NCBI GenBank assembly: GCA_023386835.1 | Contig: JAEWIY010000020.1 | Span: 1 to 37,424, forward strand | Direction of reading: 5' to 3' | DNA length: 37,424 nt | Origin: Verrucomicrobiota bacterium | Lineage (GTDB): Bacteria > Verrucomicrobiota > Verrucomicrobiia > Opitutales > Opitutaceae | In this document: piece after piece, positions 14,254-21,712 of the stretch | Layout: every line of letters starts with the position of its first letter | How positions within the stretch are numbered: position 1 is the stretch's first letter | The notes under the pieces: generated by a model | Told to the model about the DNA's origin: nothing | What the model saw: only the letters and a program-made list of their open reading frames with translations | The model's database searches: none | Program-made: the position numbers and the translations under genes

Positions 14254-16176
14254 TCATTTGTAGGAGCGCACGCTCATCTTGACCGCCTCATACTGCAGCG
14301 GCTCGACGTTGCGCAGCGGCGCCTGGCCGTCGCCGCGAAACTCCCAGGCGGCGACGTGGGCGAAGTTCTCGTCGTCCCGTTTGCATTCACCGTCTGGATA
14401 CTGGTACTCCTCGCGGAAGTGGCCGCCGCAGCTCTCCTCGCGGGTGAGCGCGTCGAGGCACATCAACTCGCCCAGTTCCATGAAGTCGGCCACGCGGCCC
14501 GCCCGCTCGAGCGCCTGGTTGAGGGTCTCTCCGGAGCCGGGCACGTTGACGTTGGCCCAGTACTCCTCGCGCAGCGCCGGGAGCAACTGGAGCGCCTTCT
14601 GCAGGCCCTCGCGGGTGCGCGCCATGCCGCAGTGATCCCACATGATCTTGCCGAGCCGCTTGTGGAAGTGGTTGACCGGCTCCTTGCCGCGGTTGTCGAG
14701 CAGCCGCTTGATCATGCGCACGATGCCATCCTCGACCGCGCGGAACTCGGCGGAGTCGGCCGACGGGCGCGAACCGGGCTTCTGCGTCGCGAGGTAGTTG
14801 CCGATGGTGTACGGGATGACAAAGTAGCCGTCTGCCAGACCCTGCATGAGCGCCGAGGCACCGAGGCGGTTGGCGCCGTGGTCGGAGAAGTTCGCCTCAC
14901 CGAGGACGAACAGGCCCGGCACGTTCGACATCAGGTTGTAGTCCACCCAGAGACCGCCCATCGTGTAGTGAACGGCCGGATAGATGCGCATCGGCGTCTT
15001 GTAGGCGTTCTCGTTCGTGATCTCGTGGTAGATGTCGAACAGGTTGCCGTAGCGCTCGCGCACGCCGGCCTCGCCGAGCCGCTTGATGGCGTCGCTGAAA
15101 TCCAGATACACACCGAGGCCGGTTTCACCGACGCCGCGGCCCTCGTCGCACATGCGCTTGGCCGCGCGCGAGGAAACGTCGCGCGGCGCCAGGTTGCCGA
15201 AGCTCGGGTAGATCCGCTCGAGGTAGTAGTCGCGGTCCTCCTCCGGGATCGCGTTCGGGTCCTTCTTGCAGTCTTCCTTCTTCTTCGGAACCCAGATGCG
15301 CCCGTCGTTGCGCAGCGACTCCGACATCAGCGTCAGCTTCGATTGGTAGTCACCCGAGACCGGGATGCACGTCGGATGGATCTGCGTGAAGCAGGGGTTC
15401 GCGAAACAGGCGCCGCGCCGGTAGGCCCGCCAGATCGCGGTGGCGTTGGAGTTGCGGGCGTAGGTGGACAGGTTGAAGACGTTGCCGTAGCCCCCGGTGG
15501 CGAGGACGACGGCGTCGGCCGCGTGGCGGCTGATTTTCCCGTCGACCAGGTTGCGCACGATGATGCCCTTCGCCTGGCCCTCGACGATGACCAGGTCGAG
15601 CATCTCGGAGTGTGGGTGCAGCTTCACCAAGCCCGCGCCCACCGTCTTCGACAGGGCCGAGTAGGCGCCAAGCAGCAGCTGCTGCCCCGTTTGCCCGCGG
15701 GCGTAGAAGGTGCGGGAGACCTGCGCGCCACCAAAGGAGCGGTTCGCCAGCAGGCCGCCGTATTCACGCGCGAAGGGCACGCCCTGCGCGACGCACTGGT
15801 CGATGATGTTGACCGACACCTCCGCGAGCCGATGCACGTTGCCCTCGCGGGAGCGGTAGTCGCCGCCCTTGATGGTGTCATAGAACAGCCGATACACGCT
15901 GTCGCCGTCGTTCTGGTAGTTCTTGGCGGCATTGATGCCGCCCTGGGCGGCGATTGAGTGGGCCCGGCGAGGGCTGTCGTGGAAAACGAAACACTCCACC
16001 TGGTAACCCAGCTCAGCCAGGGTGGCCGCGGCGGAGGAACCTGCCAGGCCGGCGCCGACCACGATGACCTTGTACTTCCGCTTGTTGGCGGGGTTGACCA
16101 GCTTGATGTCCGCCTTGTGCTTCCGCCACTTGTCGGCGAGCGGGCCGGCGGGGATCTGCGAGTTGAGTTGGGCCAT
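14254..16176 (-). CDS. sdhA: Succinate dehydrogenase/fumarate reductase flavoprotein subunit
   Basis: Catalytic subunit of complex II, oxidising succinate to fumarate with covalently bound FAD. The 640-residue protein carries the dinucleotide-binding motif VVGAGLAGSSAAATLAELG near residue 40. RAHSIAAQGGINA near residue 70 contains the histidine that takes the FAD in this family. HPTCIPVSGDYQSKL near residue 272 is in the substrate site. MGGLWVDYNLMSNVPGLFVLGE and the DHGANRLGASALMQGLADG segment are standard for the C-terminal FAD contact. Length and sequence style fit the class B, Bacteroidota/Chlamydiota-like flavoproteins. It lies 10 bases after sdhC and 77 before sdhB. No defect is seen. 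Confidence 0.96.
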   Translation of the reverse strand: MAQLNSQIPAGPLADKWRKHKADIKLVNPANKRKYKVIVVGAGLAGSSAAATLAELGYQVECFVFHDSPRRAHSIAAQGGINAAKNYQNDGDSVYRLFYDTIKGGDYRSREGNVHRLAEVSVNIIDQCVAQGVPFAREYGGLLANRSFGGAQVSRTFYARGQTGQQLLLGAYSALSKTVGAGLVKLHPHSEMLDLVIVEGQAKGIIVRNLVDGKISRHAADAVVLATGGYGNVFNLSTYARNSNATAIWRAYRRGACFANPCFTQIHPTCIPVSGDYQSKLTLMSESLRNDGRIWVPKKKEDCKKDPNAIPEEDRDYYLERIYPSFGNLAPRDVSSRAAKRMCDEGRGVGETGLGVYLDFSDAIKRLGEAGVRERYGNLFDIYHEITNENAYKTPMRIYPAVHYTMGGLWVDYNLMSNVPGLFVLGEANFSDHGANRLGASALMQGLADGYFVIPYTIGNYLATQKPGSRPSADSAEFRAVEDGIVRMIKRLLDNRGKEPVNHFHKRLGKIMWDHCGMARTREGLQKALQLLPALREEYWANVNVPGSGETLNQALERAGRVADFMELGELMCLDALTREESCGGHFREEYQYPDGECKRDDENFAHVAAWEFRGDGQAPLRNVEPLQYEAVKMSVRSYK

Positions 16177-16186
16177 GGCGGGAAGA

Positions 16187-16987
16187 TCAGCGTTGCGCGA
16201 CGGAGGTGGAGCCTGCGCTCAGCACGGAGGCGGCGGTGGTACCGGCGGCGGGGCGGGCAACCCCGCTGAGGATCGCCGCCGGGATGGCCAGGTTGCCGAG
16301 GAAGTAGAGGATGCAGTAGAGGGCGACGACCTTGCGCAGCCCGGCGGCCCACTTGCCGTTCCGCCAACCCAGGCTTTGGAACATCGAGTCAGCGCCATGC
16401 CAGAGGTGGTAGGTCAACAGGCCCACCGCCACGACGTAGAAGAGAGAAACCAGGGGCCGGGAGAACCCGATGAAAACCATGCTGTAGACATCGTCGACCT
16501 CGAGTCCGCTCGCCACGACCGGGAAGCCGAGGAGGTGATACTCGGAGCCCATGCCGTATTTGGGCAGCGCGGTTTTGAAGTAATCCGTCCCCGCGAGGCC
16601 GATCGTGAAATGCGCCAGGTGGTACACCAGGAACGCGAGCACCACCAAACCCGTGAGATGCATCGTGCGCGACGCGAGCGAGGCGCGGAGAAAACGTTTG
16701 GCGCCGTAAGCCTGCGGGCCACGCGCGCGGCGATTCTCCAACGTCAGCGCAATGCCCGTCCAGAGGTGAATTGCCACGCACACCAGCAGGAACACCCGCA
16801 TCATCCAAAGCGTGGGCCCGAGCGACTGCAGGAAATGGGCGTAGCCGTTGATTTTGTCCGGCGAGGAGAAGACCTGCAGGTTTCCGACCAGGTGACCGGT
16901 CACGAACCCAATTAGCACCAGGCCCGTCACCGCCATCAGGAACTTCCGACCAATGGAGGAGGTGAACAGATTGCGGAGAAGGCTCAT
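16187..16987 (-). CDS. sdhC: Succinate dehydrogenase cytochrome b subunit (b558 type)
   Basis: Membrane anchor of a class B succinate:quinone oxidoreductase, in which one five-helix cytochrome replaces the SdhC/SdhD pair and binds two hemes. The 266-residue protein starts SSIGRKFLMAVTGLVLIGFVTGHLVGNL, a hallmark of the b558 family. It has further histidine-bearing helices: CVAIHLWTGIAL, MHLTGLVVLAFLVYHLAHF and LTYHLWHGADSMFQSLGW. These supply candidate axial heme ligands. Enzymes of this class generally use menaquinone, so menaquinone is likely here, by family. It is the first gene of sdhCAB. The 235-base gap upstream should hold the promoter; TAATAG is visible on the minus strand but has no convincing -35. 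Confidence 0.93.
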   Translation of the reverse strand: MSLLRNLFTSSIGRKFLMAVTGLVLIGFVTGHLVGNLQVFSSPDKINGYAHFLQSLGPTLWMMRVFLLVCVAIHLWTGIALTLENRRARGPQAYGAKRFLRASLASRTMHLTGLVVLAFLVYHLAHFTIGLAGTDYFKTALPKYGMGSEYHLLGFPVVASGLEVDDVYSMVFIGFSRPLVSLFYVVAVGLLTYHLWHGADSMFQSLGWRNGKWAAGLRKVVALYCILYFLGNLAIPAAILSGVARPAAGTTAASVLSAGSTSVAQR

Positions 16988-17222
16988 CGCGAATGAAAGC
17001 TTAAGGGGCGGAGCATCAGCGGAGCGCCGCTAGGCCCGCCGCCGCGGGTGCGAACCCTGAGCTCCTCCCATTAGCTTGTAAACGCACTAGGCCGAACCGG
17101 ATCCGGCTATTAGATCTGCTAACCAAAAAGAGAAGCCTCCGTCGGAAATGCTTCGCGATCGGAGCTCTGCTTTTCGCCGCGGCCGCCGCTCTTGATGGCC
17201 GCCTCGGCTGAACGATCCCGGT

Positions 17223-18482
17223 CTACGCGGAGCGCGCCAAGGGCTTCAACAAGGTAAACTTGCCGCTCGCTGCCGGAGCAATTACGCGCCGCCGGAAGGC
17301 CACGACGCGCGCGTCATCCCCCAACACAGATGCGATCGCCTCGGCGACGTCGTCTGGAGCGGTGTGGTCAGCGACGTAATGGAAGTCCCACCGCCGCTCG
17401 CTCGTCTGCACGAGCATGGAGTGCCAGCAGGCAAAGTCGGATGGCAACGCCTCATCGATGTCCGCGGGCGAGACGATCGAACCGTCCGAGCGGAAGTGCA
17501 GGCTGCCTTCCCGCCCGAGGATCCGGTACCCCTGGCCCCGTTGCTGCACGATGTCACCCGTATGATAACGGAGCAGCGGCATCGCTTCGCGGCCACGGGT
17601 GGTGACGGTGATCTGGAACGTGTCCTGAAGCTGCCGATACGGGAGCAGCTCAATGAACGCATTCTCGTCGATTGGCCGCGCATCGTCCTTGAAGGCCTCT
17701 CCGACAAACAGGTAACCGGCCTCCGTCGATCCATACAGGTCGACTTGCGGCGCAGGAAACGCCTCCGCAATCCGCCGGCTGTGCTGCCGACTGGCCTTGC
17801 CATACGTGAGGATGACGGCCTGCAGGCTGGGCACGGTCACCTTGCGGCGCAGGGCAGCCCGCGCCAGCAACGAAAGGTACACGGGCTCGCCCTCGAGAAT
17901 GTCCGGGCGCACCGCCTGCAGCTCGAGCACGATCCGATCCCACTCGCTCTCCGGGAAGGCGAACGGATCACTCGTCAGGTTGAGGTAAACCGTGCCGTTG
18001 AAATAACGGTGTGGAAACGGGTGATCCTCGTACGGGCACAGGTTGCTTGAACACCCCACCGGCGCGAGCACACACTTGCGATGCGCGCGACCGACAAACG
18101 GACGAAGGATCGGTGACGCCGCGTAAGCCCGCTCGGTCTGGGCGTCCCACCAGCCCTGCTCCATGATCACCGTCATCGGCCCCGCGGTCGTGCCGGAGGT
18201 GCTTTCATATTCGAAGCGCCGGTCCTGCAATCCCCGCTCCACCTCCCGATAATCCGGGAAAAACGCCTGGTGACCCCGCTGCACAATCTCCTGCTTCGTC
18301 AGCAGCGGGATTTCGCGATAGCAGGACCACTGCAGCGGCTCCACGTGCAAGGGGAAACGCTCACCGTACAACGGACTGCGCTCATAGATGCGGCGAATCT
18401 CGCTCTCCAGCGGGGCCGGCAAATGGGAGCCGGCGGCGGAGCCGAGCGCCTCCGGAGGATTGGCAAACGTGGGACGGGACAT
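17223..18482 (-). CDS. PaaK/CapK-like adenylate-forming enzyme
   Basis: A 419-residue member of the phenylacetate-CoA ligase-like branch of adenylate-forming enzymes, which activate a carboxylic acid with ATP as an acyl-adenylate. The P-loop-like motif YESTSGTTAGPM is near residue 110, DLYGSTEAGYLF near 260 and LRYHTGDIV near 315. GREGSLHFRSDGSIVSPADID is near residue 335, and the C-terminal SGKFTLLKPL carries the lysine expected for adenylation. So the enzyme looks active. Substrate is unknown. Relatives activate aryl acetates, work on polysaccharide or coenzyme F390 chemistry, or are uncharacterised. It follows a Nudix gene by 38 bases and may be co-transcribed. The ATG at 18482 avoids a hydrophobic non-homologous extension of 14 residues. 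Confidence 0.82.
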   Translation of the reverse strand: MSRPTFANPPEALGSAAGSHLPAPLESEIRRIYERSPLYGERFPLHVEPLQWSCYREIPLLTKQEIVQRGHQAFFPDYREVERGLQDRRFEYESTSGTTAGPMTVIMEQGWWDAQTERAYAASPILRPFVGRAHRKCVLAPVGCSSNLCPYEDHPFPHRYFNGTVYLNLTSDPFAFPESEWDRIVLELQAVRPDILEGEPVYLSLLARAALRRKVTVPSLQAVILTYGKASRQHSRRIAEAFPAPQVDLYGSTEAGYLFVGEAFKDDARPIDENAFIELLPYRQLQDTFQITVTTRGREAMPLLRYHTGDIVQQRGQGYRILGREGSLHFRSDGSIVSPADIDEALPSDFACWHSMLVQTSERRWDFHYVADHTAPDDVAEAIASVLGDDARVVAFRRRVIAPAASGKFTLLKPLARSA

Positions 18483-18520
18483 TCGGAACGAACAGGAGCT
18501 AATAAGCCGTATGATCCAAG

Positions 18521-19093
18521 TCAAACGGCGGTCCCGCGAGCACGCCGGTCGGCTTCAAACAAAAATAACGCGTTCAGCATCAGTGCGTGGCTGATCCGCC
18601 CGTCCCGAGCCGCCGCCAAGGCGTCCGCCAACGGCGACACGATCACTTCGAGCTCCTCGTGCTCGTCCCACGCCAGGTCCCGCGACCGTTCCGCCTGCTC
18701 GATCAGCACGATGTGATTGCGGTTGCTCTGAATCGCCGGATTTGGATGCGTGCTCCCGATCAGTCGCGCGTGGGAGCCGACGTAACCGGTTTCTTCGGCC
18801 AGCTCCCGCTGGGCCGCCTCGATTGGACTTTCTTCGCCATCGATGATGCCGCCGGGCAGCTCGAGCGAGAACGCGTTCGCCCCAAACCGAAACTGCCGCA
18901 CCAAAACGATCTCGTCCTGCTTGGTGACCGCCACGGCCACCACCCAATCCGCAGAGTCGATGACGAGGAACTCACGGTCACGGTCCCGCCGGGGATGCCG
19001 GAAGGAGACGGATTGCACATCAAAGATGGGCGTGGTCAGGAGCGTGCGGGACGGCCCGCGCTCCCACGGCACCGGTGACGGGGTCGGGTCCAT
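18521..19093 (-). CDS. Nudix hydrolase, ADP-ribose pyrophosphatase-like
   Basis: A 190-residue Nudix protein. The Nudix box is exact: G-x5-E-x7-REL-x-EE-x-GY, starting at the second G of LPGGIIDGEE near residue 80. Flanking features (DWVVAVAVTKQDEIVLVRQFRFG and SLELPGG) match the ADP-ribose/nucleoside-diphosphate-sugar pyrophosphatase branch, which splits ADP-ribose to AMP and ribose 5-phosphate. The exact substrate is inferred. The ATG at 19093 is preferred to the TTG two codons upstream. The translated region begins 4 bases after the T-tract of a strong terminator that closes the upstream LysM gene. There is no good Shine-Dalgarno at normal spacing; the only GGGAGG lies in the terminator stem. 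Expression may therefore depend on readthrough. Confidence 0.88.
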   Translation of the reverse strand: MDPTPSPVPWERGPSRTLLTTPIFDVQSVSFRHPRRDRDREFLVIDSADWVVAVAVTKQDEIVLVRQFRFGANAFSLELPGGIIDGEESPIEAAQRELAEETGYVGSHARLIGSTHPNPAIQSNRNHIVLIEQAERSRDLAWDEHEELEVIVSPLADALAAARDGRISHALMLNALFLFEADRRARGTAV

Positions 19094-19097
19094 GGTC

Positions 19098-19137
19098 AAA
19101 AAATAAAAACGCCTCCCAACCGGGTGGCAGGGAGGCG
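19098..19137 (-). terminator. Rho-independent terminator after the LysM gene
   Basis: Read on the minus strand, CGCCTCCC and GGGAGGCG form a perfect 8-bp stem (19110-19117 with 19130-19137) around a 12-base loop, followed by TTTTTATTTTTT. It begins 26 bases after the LysM stop. It ends just before the ATG of the downstream Nudix gene. Confidence 0.9.
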
Positions 19138-19163
19138 CCGAATTCGCTGTAGTGGAAAAAGAA

Positions 19164-19694
19164 TTACTTCGGGGGCAGCTTGATCTTCTGCCCGACGTGC
19201 AACCGGTTCCAGTCCACTCCCGGGTTGGCCGCCATCAGGGCCGGCAGGGCCACGCCCACGCTGTTGGCGATGCGGGTGCCGGTGTCGCCGGACTTCACGA
19301 CGTATTCACCGGGGCCGGCGGTCGGAGTGGTGCTGCCGGAGCTCTTCGTCGCGCTGGAGGCCACCGGAGCCGGACGGGACTCCTGCGCTTTCTTCATGTC
19401 CTCACGCAGCGAGTTGATGATTTCGCCGACCTGACCAAATGCCGTATTGGTGTCACTCGCCACCTTGGAAATCCGCTGGGAGGCCTGTTCGGCGGTCGTG
19501 ACCGCTGAGCGCGCCTGTTGCTCCACCGCTTCCACTCGGGAGGCCAGCGCTGAGGTCTGCTCCAGCTGCTTGTTCGTGGCCGAGACCTTGGCCAGGGCCA
19601 CGCCTGCCAACACGCCGGCCAGCAGGCCGACGATCAAGGCCGCTACCGGGAGGTAGCTGGAGGAGCCGTTACTTTCCTGGGAAATGGTGTCCAT
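19164..19694 (-). CDS. LysM-domain membrane-anchored coiled-coil protein
   Basis: A 176-residue envelope protein. After a short polar N-terminus, residues about 16-37 form one hydrophobic helix (LPVAALIVGLLAGVLAGVALA) lacking a clear signal cleavage site. A helical region rich in A, E, Q and S follows (about residues 42-105, probable coiled coil), then a Ser/Thr/Pro linker. A C-terminal LysM domain runs over about residues 131-174, beginning EYVVKSGDTGTRIANSVG and ending NRLHVGQKIKLPPK. LysM domains bind peptidoglycan, so the protein probably links the inner membrane to the wall. The start at 19694 removes 46 upstream residues without homology. A strong terminator follows the gene. The particular role is unknown. 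Confidence 0.82.
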   Translation of the reverse strand: MDTISQESNGSSSYLPVAALIVGLLAGVLAGVALAKVSATNKQLEQTSALASRVEAVEQQARSAVTTAEQASQRISKVASDTNTAFGQVGEIINSLREDMKKAQESRPAPVASSATKSSGSTTPTAGPGEYVVKSGDTGTRIANSVGVALPALMAANPGVDWNRLHVGQKIKLPPK

Positions 19695-19818
19695 GAGTGA
19701 GAAAAAGCGAGTGTCGGTGTACGTCTCGCCCTTCGTCGAAGCAAGCCGCGAATGCGCCGCTGCGTAGGGACAGACTGGCGACGCCCCGCAAGCGGCGCGC
19801 GTCTGGCGGAGAAGCAGT

Positions 19819-19847
19819 TTGACAGGCCGCACGCGAGTGCGTGCCCT
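19819..19847 (+). promoter_or_regulatory. Candidate promoter for tRNA-Pro
   Basis: A perfect TTGACA at 19819-19824 lies 37 bases upstream of the tRNA 5' end. The -10 region at 17-base spacing reads TGCCCT, a poor match. A GC-rich discriminator precedes the gene. The -35 is convincing and the -10 is not. Confidence 0.4.
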
Positions 19848-19861
19848 GTCCCGGTTGGTTC

Positions 19862-19938
<77 letters not shown>

Positions 19939-19946
19939 GTCGGAAC

Positions 19947-20675
19947 TCAGGGATTGGCGACCGGGAAGACGATGCTGCTCGAGGCGTCGTCCGTCGCGGG
20001 AGTTTCCGGAGCAGGCGTCGGACGCAGCATCATGCCACGCTGAGCCCAGACGCCGTTTGGCTCGATCGTGTTGATGAGCTCAACAAACCGCGTCAGGTCG
20101 GCCGTCGCGCCGCTCTCCTTCGCCAAGGAGGCGAGATGATAAGCGGCTTCGGCCCGCACGGGCGCGTTGGCCGACTCATCCTCCGCCAACTTTTCCAGGG
20201 CGGTGCGACCGGCCTCAGCCTGGCCGTTCTTCAGCGTGGCCATCGCCAGGCCCAGACGAACCCGGCTCTGCAAAACGGTCTCCTCCAGCGCCGCCAACGC
20301 GCGCTCATACTCCGCCACGGCCTCACCGAACCGCCGACCGGCATACGCCTCATCGGCGAGCCGCAGGTGCGCGACCCCGGCCAGTGCGGCGCCTTCATGC
20401 GCCGATGCGAATGACTTGAGCTGGGTCGCGTCGGTCGCCGCCGCGTAAGCCGCCGCCTGTTCCTGACGGCGCCGCTCCTGCAGCCAATCCCAGCCGGCCC
20501 GTCCCACGATGATCAGCAGCACCAGCACGCAGGCGCCCGCAATCAGGCCGCGGTATTTCTCCCAGAACGCCGTCAGCCGGGCTTCGAAGCCGAAATCAAC
20601 AGGCGTCGCGGCGCTTCCGGCCGGCGGCCGATTATCACCGGCAGGAGAGGGAGAGGGCTGGGCGGGAGTGGACAT
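19947..20675 (-). CDS. YfgM/TPR_21-like membrane-anchored TPR protein
   Basis: A 242-residue protein with a Pro/Ser-rich N-terminal tail, then FWEKYRGLIAGACVLVLLIIVGRAGWDWLQERRRQE, which is the classic amphipathic-plus-transmembrane opening of YfgM-like (TPR_21) proteins. Helical repeats rich in Ala and Leu follow, such as FGEAVAEYERALAAL near residue 120, and end in an Ala/Thr/Pro tail. In E. coli YfgM is a SecYEG-associated periplasmic chaperone partner with an N-in, C-out helix. The same topology is likely here, while the partner is unproven. The start at 20675 gives the compact N-terminus; the longer frame upstream overlaps nothing recognisable. Its 3' end lies 8 bases from the tRNA-Pro end. 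purU is upstream on the same strand. Confidence 0.75.
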   Translation of the reverse strand: MSTPAQPSPSPAGDNRPPAGSAATPVDFGFEARLTAFWEKYRGLIAGACVLVLLIIVGRAGWDWLQERRRQEQAAAYAAATDATQLKSFASAHEGAALAGVAHLRLADEAYAGRRFGEAVAEYERALAALEETVLQSRVRLGLAMATLKNGQAEAGRTALEKLAEDESANAPVRAEAAYHLASLAKESGATADLTRFVELINTIEPNGVWAQRGMMLRPTPAPETPATDDASSSIVFPVANP

Positions 20676-20763
20676 GAGGACGGAAAACGGCGACCGAAAC
20701 AGATCGTTTCCGGCGCGTAAAGGCGGGAGTTCGCCCGCGCGCGCCCCGATCGGACCGCAGGAA

Positions 20764-21627
20764 TCAGTCGAAGACGACGGTCTTGTTGCCGTAAACGAGC
20801 ACCCGATGCTCGAGGTGAGATCGCACCGCCTGCGCCAGCACGAGTTTTTCGAGATCCCTCCCCTTTCGGATAAGATCCTCCACGCTATGCCGGTGCGTGA
20901 CCCGGGCCACGTCCTGCTGGATGATCGGCCCATCATCGAGGACAGCCGTGGCATAATGAGCGGTGGCGCCGATCAGCTTCACCCCGCGGGTATGGGCTTG
21001 GTGATACGGGCGACCACCCGCAAATGCCGGTAAGAACGAATGGTGGATGTTGATGACCGGGCAACCCAGTCGCTCCAGCATGTCGGCGGACAACACTTGC
21101 ATGTAGCGGGCGAGAATCACGAGGTCAGCCTTCAGCCCATGAACGCGCGCGATTTGCGCCGCCTCGGCCGCCGCCTTGTCAGCGGCCGAAACGGGAATGC
21201 ACCAGTAGTCGAGACCGTAGCCCCGCGCGGCGGCCTCGAGGTCGGGGTGGTTGGAGACAACGCCAACAATGTCGCAGGCGAACTCTCCCGCGCGCCAGCG
21301 GAGGACGAGGTCATGAAAGCAGTGGTCCGCCTTCGAAACAAAGAGCACCACCCGAGGGCGCACCGCGGAAGAGGCCACATCGGCACGCATGCCGAGCGAT
21401 TCGGCAAAGGAGCGAAACTCGTCGGCCGAAGCCGCGGTGCCATGAGCCCCGGGCTCCCACTCGATTCGTTGAAAAAAAACGCCCGCCTCCATGTCGCGGT
21501 GCTGGTCGGCGTGCAGGATGTTGCCGCCGCGCTCGAAGATCCAACCAGCCACCCGGGCAACGATACCCGGCTGGTCAGGGCCATGCAGCAGAGCGATCAG
21601 GGTGGAAGCGGAGACGGGGTTCGGCAT
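20764..21627 (-). CDS. purU: Formyltetrahydrofolate deformylase
   Basis: The enzyme hydrolyses 10-formyl-tetrahydrofolate to formate and tetrahydrofolate, balancing one-carbon pools and supplying formate for purine synthesis. The 287-residue protein has an N-terminal ACT domain (LIALLHGPDQPGIVARVAGWIFERGGNI). A glycinamide-formyltransferase-like catalytic domain follows, in which VINIHHSFLPAFAGGRPYHQAHTRGVKLIGATAHY contains the catalytic Asn-His pair. The closing aspartate lies in AVLDDGPIIQQDV. These features match PurU, and the N-terminal ACT domain separates it from PurN. Length is normal (about 280). No anomaly is seen. It lies between the YfgM-like gene and the TPR gene on the same strand, with 88 and 85 bases of spacing, so co-transcription is possible but not shown. 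Confidence 0.95.
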   Translation of the reverse strand: MPNPVSASTLIALLHGPDQPGIVARVAGWIFERGGNILHADQHRDMEAGVFFQRIEWEPGAHGTAASADEFRSFAESLGMRADVASSAVRPRVVLFVSKADHCFHDLVLRWRAGEFACDIVGVVSNHPDLEAAARGYGLDYWCIPVSAADKAAAEAAQIARVHGLKADLVILARYMQVLSADMLERLGCPVINIHHSFLPAFAGGRPYHQAHTRGVKLIGATAHYATAVLDDGPIIQQDVARVTHRHSVEDLIRKGRDLEKLVLAQAVRSHLEHRVLVYGNKTVVFD

Positions 21628-21667
21628 CGCAGCCGACGGCCCTACACGGGAGCCGAAGGCTTGTCAC

Positions 21668-21696
21668 GCGCGGCGTGGGGATTTCCCCCGCCGCGC
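21668..21696. terminator. GC-rich hairpin after the TPR gene
   Basis: GCGCGGCG-T-GGGG pairs with CCCC-CGCCGCGC, a 12-bp stem with one bulged T and a 4-base loop. It sits 16 bases past the TPR-gene stop in minus-strand direction and upstream of purU. There is no T-tract after it on the minus strand. Probably it ends the TPR transcript. Confidence 0.5.
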
Positions 21697-21712
21697 ATGC
21701 TGCTTAACCGAC

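Noticed and set aside
14188..15957. A 589-residue open frame on the plus strand over sdhA
   Set aside because: It is a shadow of sdhA, which has all catalytic motifs. The shadow has low-complexity V/A/R/L content and no family resemblance.
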